A stretch of 6,534 nt of DNA from an uncultured Lachnospiraceae bacterium (GTDB lineage: Bacteria > Bacillota_A > Clostridia > Lachnospirales > Lachnospiraceae): contig CAMYVI010000146.1 in NCBI GenBank assembly GCA_947302185.1, forward strand, positions 1 to 6,534. The letters are read 5' to 3'. Position numbers and translations under genes: made by a program. The notes under the pieces were generated by a model. The model ran no database searches, was not told the DNA's origin, and worked only from the letters and a program-made list of their open reading frames with translations. Positions 6,032-6,534 of the stretch are shown here, one piece after another; position 1 is the first letter of the stretch; every line of letters starts with the position of its first letter.

Positions 6032-6534
6032 CCTGAAGTTCTTCCCAATTCAGATATAGTTCCTCCAGACGCGAGGCAATTTGTTCCTTTCGATTACCCA
6101 GACGTGTGCATTCGTCAGGGTCGCAGGATATTTTCGGGTCCTCAAACAGAGCGTCAATTTCCAGATCCTCTTTTTCCAGATCCTCTATCTCCTGTTCACA
6201 CTTCTTTATGTCATTTTCACGCTTGCGCTTTTTGGCAGCGATTTCTTTCTGTGCTTTCCAGTCGAGCTTCGCCTCGGTCTCAATATCGGTTTTTTTTGCG
6301 AGGTGCTCCGGTGACAGGCCTGCTTTCTCCACATCGTCTTTTTTCTCGAGATAATAGTCGTAATTGCCGATGTAGTTCAGCAGGGTTTTGTGTGTCAGGT
6401 CGAGAATTCTGCCCGCAGTACGGTTGATGAAATATCGATCATGTGAGACATAAAAAAGTGTTCCGGCATATGAATTGATCGCACTTTCAAGGATTTCCCT
6501 CGACACTATGTCCAGATGATTGGTCGGCTCATCG
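6021..6534 (-). CDS. ABC-F family ATPase, C-terminal part only (5' end outside window)
   Basis: Minus-strand frame open from the window end to the stop at 6021-6023, giving 170 visible residues. It begins at the Walker B/D-loop of the second nucleotide-binding domain (DEPTNHLDI, visible residues 1-9; DEPTNHLD is typical of ABC-F proteins). The H-loop SHDRYF follows, with His31. Then comes a charged C-terminal extension with two predicted coiled-coil helices (about 88-128 and 140-166), separated by a loop containing FEDPKISCDPDEC. There are no membrane segments. ABC-F proteins are soluble and act on the ribosome during translation; some confer antibiotic target protection, others are general translation factors. 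The long C-terminal extension resembles YdiF/Uup-like members, so a housekeeping role is likely but cannot be settled from the tail. A GTG at 6504-6506 is internal because the motif continues upstream. The gene is convergent with icd, 70 nt apart. Confidence 0.92.
   Translation of the reverse strand, partial: DEPTNHLDIVSREILESAINSYAGTLFYVSHDRYFINRTAGRILDLTHKTLLNYIGNYDYYLEKKDDVEKAGLSPEHLAKKTDIETEAKLDWKAQKEIAAKKRKRENDIKKCEQEIEDLEKEDLEIDALFEDPKISCDPDECTRLGNRKEQIASRLEELYLNWEELQEEE

Noticed and set aside
6081..6427. Plus-strand frames of 77, 107 and 82 codons within the ABC-F region
   Set aside because: They are antisense to the coiled-coil-encoding part of the ABC-F gene, whose biased codons leave other frames open; no independent support.
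1..6534. Search for a novel defence, mobile or RNA-based system, tRNA, CRISPR or riboswitch
   Set aside because: Almost all the sequence is accounted for by six recognised housekeeping or metabolic genes; the gaps are 25-109 nt and contain only expression signals, with no long repeats, inverted ends or transposase-like frames seen.

Overview
The window looks like a chromosomal housekeeping segment from an anaerobic, Gram-positive Clostridia-type bacterium, most likely Lachnospiraceae or a close relative. Three things suggest this: strong AGGAGG-like ribosome binding sites, the order yicC-gmk-rpoZ-rimO, and a predicted Re-type citrate synthase beside an NADP isocitrate dehydrogenase. The assignment rests on recalled family sequence patterns and gene order, not on a database search.

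Layout. Positions 3-758 (+) hold the C-terminal ~251 residues of a YicC-family endoribonuclease, cut by the window start. It is followed by gmk (guanylate kinase, TTG start at 815), rpoZ (RNA polymerase omega, 1529-1774) and, after a hairpin with a T-rich tail, rimO (ribosomal protein S12 methylthiotransferase, 1845-3203). This is an information-processing cluster covering RNA turnover, guanine nucleotide supply, transcription and ribosome modification. A 109-nt gap with a weak terminator-like hairpin and a candidate promoter separates it from a two-gene metabolic unit: a Re-citrate synthase candidate (3313-4716) and icd (4742-5950), 25 nt apart. With an aconitase encoded elsewhere, these two would take oxaloacetate and acetyl-CoA to 2-oxoglutarate plus NADPH. 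This is the oxidative half-branch of the TCA cycle that anaerobes use for glutamate synthesis. A perfect 14-bp hairpin and a second small hairpin close the unit. Beyond them, on the minus strand, lies the C-terminal end of a convergent ABC-F ATPase gene (6021-6534, cut by the window end).

All the long open frames antisense to rimO, the citrate synthase and icd look like shadows of the real genes. I see no mobile element, CRISPR array, tRNA, rRNA or recognisable riboswitch, and no convincing new system. The points most worth a second look are the Re-citrate synthase/icd pair, the absence of a remA-type gene between yicC and gmk, and the control elements in the three intergenic gaps.
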